DNA of 5,562 nucleotides from SFLA01 sp045533895 (lineage in GTDB: Bacteria; Bacillota; Clostridia; Oscillospirales; CAG-382), in the NCBI GenBank assembly GCA_045533895.1, contig JAZSIT010000011.1:1-5562 (forward strand), in the 5' to 3' direction. Position 1 is the first letter of the stretch. Every line of letters begins with the position of its first letter. Below are positions 4,127-5,562 of this stretch, piece by piece. Position numbers and translations under genes: made by a program. A model generated the notes under the pieces. The model did no database searches. It saw nothing but the letters and a program-made list of their open reading frames with translations, and was not told the DNA's origin.

Positions 4127-5562
4127 ATGAAAAAGTCAATTATTGCTTCCATTTTAAGTGTAGCACTTGTACTTGTAATGGTTCTCGCTCTCGTTCCTTC
4201 TGCTACTTCCGCAGCAAGAGCTAACACTGAACTTGAACTCAAGTATAACAACGTTGCACCTACGCCTGACGGTGTTGTAAAGACCGGTGAGTACGGTCTT
4301 GCCAAGATCCACTCCGTTAATTACGACAGCGACGAATTTATTGATGAGTTTGACACTGACCATTCCATCAAAGCAGATTTTTACGCTTGCTGGGACAATG
4401 ATGCTATGTACATCGCTTGGGTAGTTTATTCCGAGCTTGATGCATACTCTTCTCCCGTATACGGCGCAGACAACCTGGGCAGCATGTGGCAGCACTGCTG
4501 TGTACAGCTTATGTACACTCCCTACCACCCCACTCAGGCTGAAGAAGTTGCTCCCGGAACTTTCACCGGCGACTATCTTGAGATCGGTGTTACCATGCAC
4601 GAGGGCGTAACCCCCATTAAGTGCGTATGGAACGCTTCCGGCGCTCAGACAGGTATCGGCTCTGCTGACTGGGATTTCGCAGGTAATGTAGAAGAAACTA
4701 CCGATGGTATCGTTGCTACATACGAAATCAGATTCCCCTGGAAGGCTTCCGGTCTCCAGTCTGTTGGTAACGGTACTTATATCGGTCTCGGCTACGCTAT
4801 CGGCGACCAGACCAACTTTAACGATGCAAACAATATGTGCGAATGGCAGGATTGTATACTCGGTAATGGCGGCGTAAAGGCTCCCAAGAACCTCGCTATC
4901 GTAACCCTCGCAGGTAAAGATGACGACACTCAGGTAGAAGTATCTTTTGAAGTTTCCGGTAACGAAAGCTACGATATTCCCGTTGCTCCCGGCAACATTG
5001 ACACCGCTCTCATCCCCGAGGATGCTACCGGTGTTCTCCAGCAGTCTCCCTTCAACACCTCTATCGTTGCAGGTTCTTCCACCATCATTACCGACCTTTC
5101 CAAGGTTAATGATTACAACGTTAAGTGGGCAGCTACCGCTCATCTCAGACCTACCGATGAAGCAGGCGTTTATGACATTGTTGAAATAGTATGGGGCGGC
5201 GGCAACGACATCACCTTTGCTAACGAAATTGCAGAAGGCGATATCGCTCTCGCAGTTCACGGCGACGACAGCACCGATCCCAACTCCGAATCCTGCCAGA
5301 AGAGAGATGCTCTCCGCGCTCTCGTTGCAGGCGAAGATAAGGTTGTATTCCTTGGCTACGATTTCGAAACCCAGCTTTTCGCTACCAACGCTGTAGTTTA
5401 CTACGGTGCAAAGGCTGCTGAACCCGAAGTTTCCGAGCCCGAAGTTTCCGAAGAACCCTCCGCAGCTCCTTCCGAAGATCCTTCTGAAGACGAGTCTGCT
5501 CCCGCAAACGATTCTTCCGTTCCCGCAACAAGCGATGACGCTTCCGAAGAAAAGGGCGGCAA
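4127..5562 (+). CDS. Large secreted/surface protein with CBM9/DOMON-like module (3' end outside window)
   Basis: The frame is open for 478 codons and leaves the window without a stop. Residues 1-32 form a Sec signal peptide: MKKS, a hydrophobic core at about 5-23, and an AxA-type cleavage region near 28-32. Residues about 45-260 resemble a CBM9/DOMON-like beta-sandwich: CWDNDAMYIAWVVYSELDAY (88-107), DYLEIGVTM (149-157), TYEIRFPWKASG (198-209) and the closing GLGYAIGDQTNF (220-231). Such modules often bind carbohydrate, but the ligand here is unknown. A second module at about 330-427 includes VYDIVEIVWGGG and GDIALAVHGDD; I do not recognise it as a named family. From about 430 an acidic Ser/Pro/Glu-rich linker with an EPEVS repeat probably leads to a wall or membrane anchor not visible here. 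AAAGGAG lies 6 nt before the ATG. Codons favour CTC, GCT, GGT, TCC and AAC, unlike the upstream operon, suggesting high expression. Confidence 0.88.
   Translation, partial: MKKSIIASILSVALVLVMVLALVPSATSAARANTELELKYNNVAPTPDGVVKTGEYGLAKIHSVNYDSDEFIDEFDTDHSIKADFYACWDNDAMYIAWVVYSELDAYSSPVYGADNLGSMWQHCCVQLMYTPYHPTQAEEVAPGTFTGDYLEIGVTMHEGVTPIKCVWNASGAQTGIGSADWDFAGNVEETTDGIVATYEIRFPWKASGLQSVGNGTYIGLGYAIGDQTNFNDANNMCEWQDCILGNGGVKAPKNLAIVTLAGKDDDTQVEVSFEVSGNESYDIPVAPGNIDTALIPEDATGVLQQSPFNTSIVAGSSTIITDLSKVNDYNVKWAATAHLRPTDEAGVYDIVEIVWGGGNDITFANEIAEGDIALAVHGDDSTDPNSESCQKRDALRALVAGEDKVVFLGYDFETQLFATNAVVYYGAKAAEPEVSEPEVSEEPSAAPSEDPSEDESAPANDSSVPATSDDASEEKGG
5420..5449 (+). repeat. 15-bp tandem repeat encoding EPEVS-EPEVS
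   Basis: GAACCCGAAGTTTCC is followed directly by GAGCCCGAAGTTTCC, with one synonymous difference. It lies in frame at residues 432-441, at the start of the acidic linker. Such short in-frame repeats commonly extend or shorten surface-protein linkers by slippage. Confidence 0.8.

Noticed and set aside
3508..4130. Several plus-strand open frames of about 80-106 codons across the array and tRNA
   Set aside because: They run through terminators, repeated hairpins and the antisense of tRNA-Ser, have no plausible RBS and give low-complexity translations typical of spurious tRNA-antisense calls.
4500..4518. GTGTAC-7 nt-GTACAC inverted repeat
   Set aside because: It lies inside the coding sequence at ordinary Cys-Val-Gln-Leu-Met-Tyr-Thr codons, with no sign of a regulatory role.
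4154..5260. Long minus-strand open frame of 368 codons
   Set aside because: It lies fully antisense to the secreted-protein gene, which has a promoter, RBS, signal peptide and recognisable domain. The open antisense frame is explained by that gene's biased codons, and the antisense product has no recognisable motif.

Overview
The window looks like a chromosomal segment of a Gram-positive, Clostridia-type Bacillota, probably a gut Oscillospirales/Ruminococcaceae member. The evidence is a DnaD-type primosome protein beside a DnaI/DnaC-type helicase loader, a DUF1934 (YwiB-like) gene, purine-rich AGGAGG-type ribosome binding sites, moderate GC, and a large secreted protein with an acidic Ser/Pro/Glu-rich tail. 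The genus assignment is inference. I saw no phage, CRISPR or plasmid genes.

Bases 1-3525 hold one plus-strand gene cluster that reads as an operon: DUF1934 protein (5' part broken or cut), DnaD-domain protein, AAA+ helicase loader, ribonuclease HI and a PHP-domain phosphoesterase. Spacing is tight: 12 bp, a 4-bp ATGA overlap, 2 bp (or another ATGA overlap), then 12 bp. A strong hairpin terminator follows the PHP gene. Three of the genes touch DNA replication: DnaD and the loader would place the replicative helicase, and RNase HI would remove RNA primers and RNA-DNA hybrids.

Bases 3486-3847 hold the oddest structure. A 60-bp segment R (bidirectional terminator plus the last 20 bp of a tRNA-Ser gene region) occurs three times, separated by two near-identical 91-bp segments X, giving R-X-R-X-R with a 151-bp period. 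The last R runs into an intact minus-strand tRNA-Ser(GGA) gene at 3827-3918. Each X, with the adjoining end of R, can fold into a nested hairpin. The layout resembles repeated insertion at, or duplication of, a tRNA 3' end.

The tRNA has a consensus minus-strand promoter (TTGACA, 17 bp, TATAAT in 3961-3989). About 64 bp beyond it a divergent plus-strand promoter (4054-4082), preceded by a 14-bp dyad, drives a secreted protein gene from 4127 that runs off the window end. That protein has a signal peptide, a CBM9/DOMON-like beta-sandwich module, a second module and an acidic linker. Its codon use differs from the replication operon and suggests high expression.
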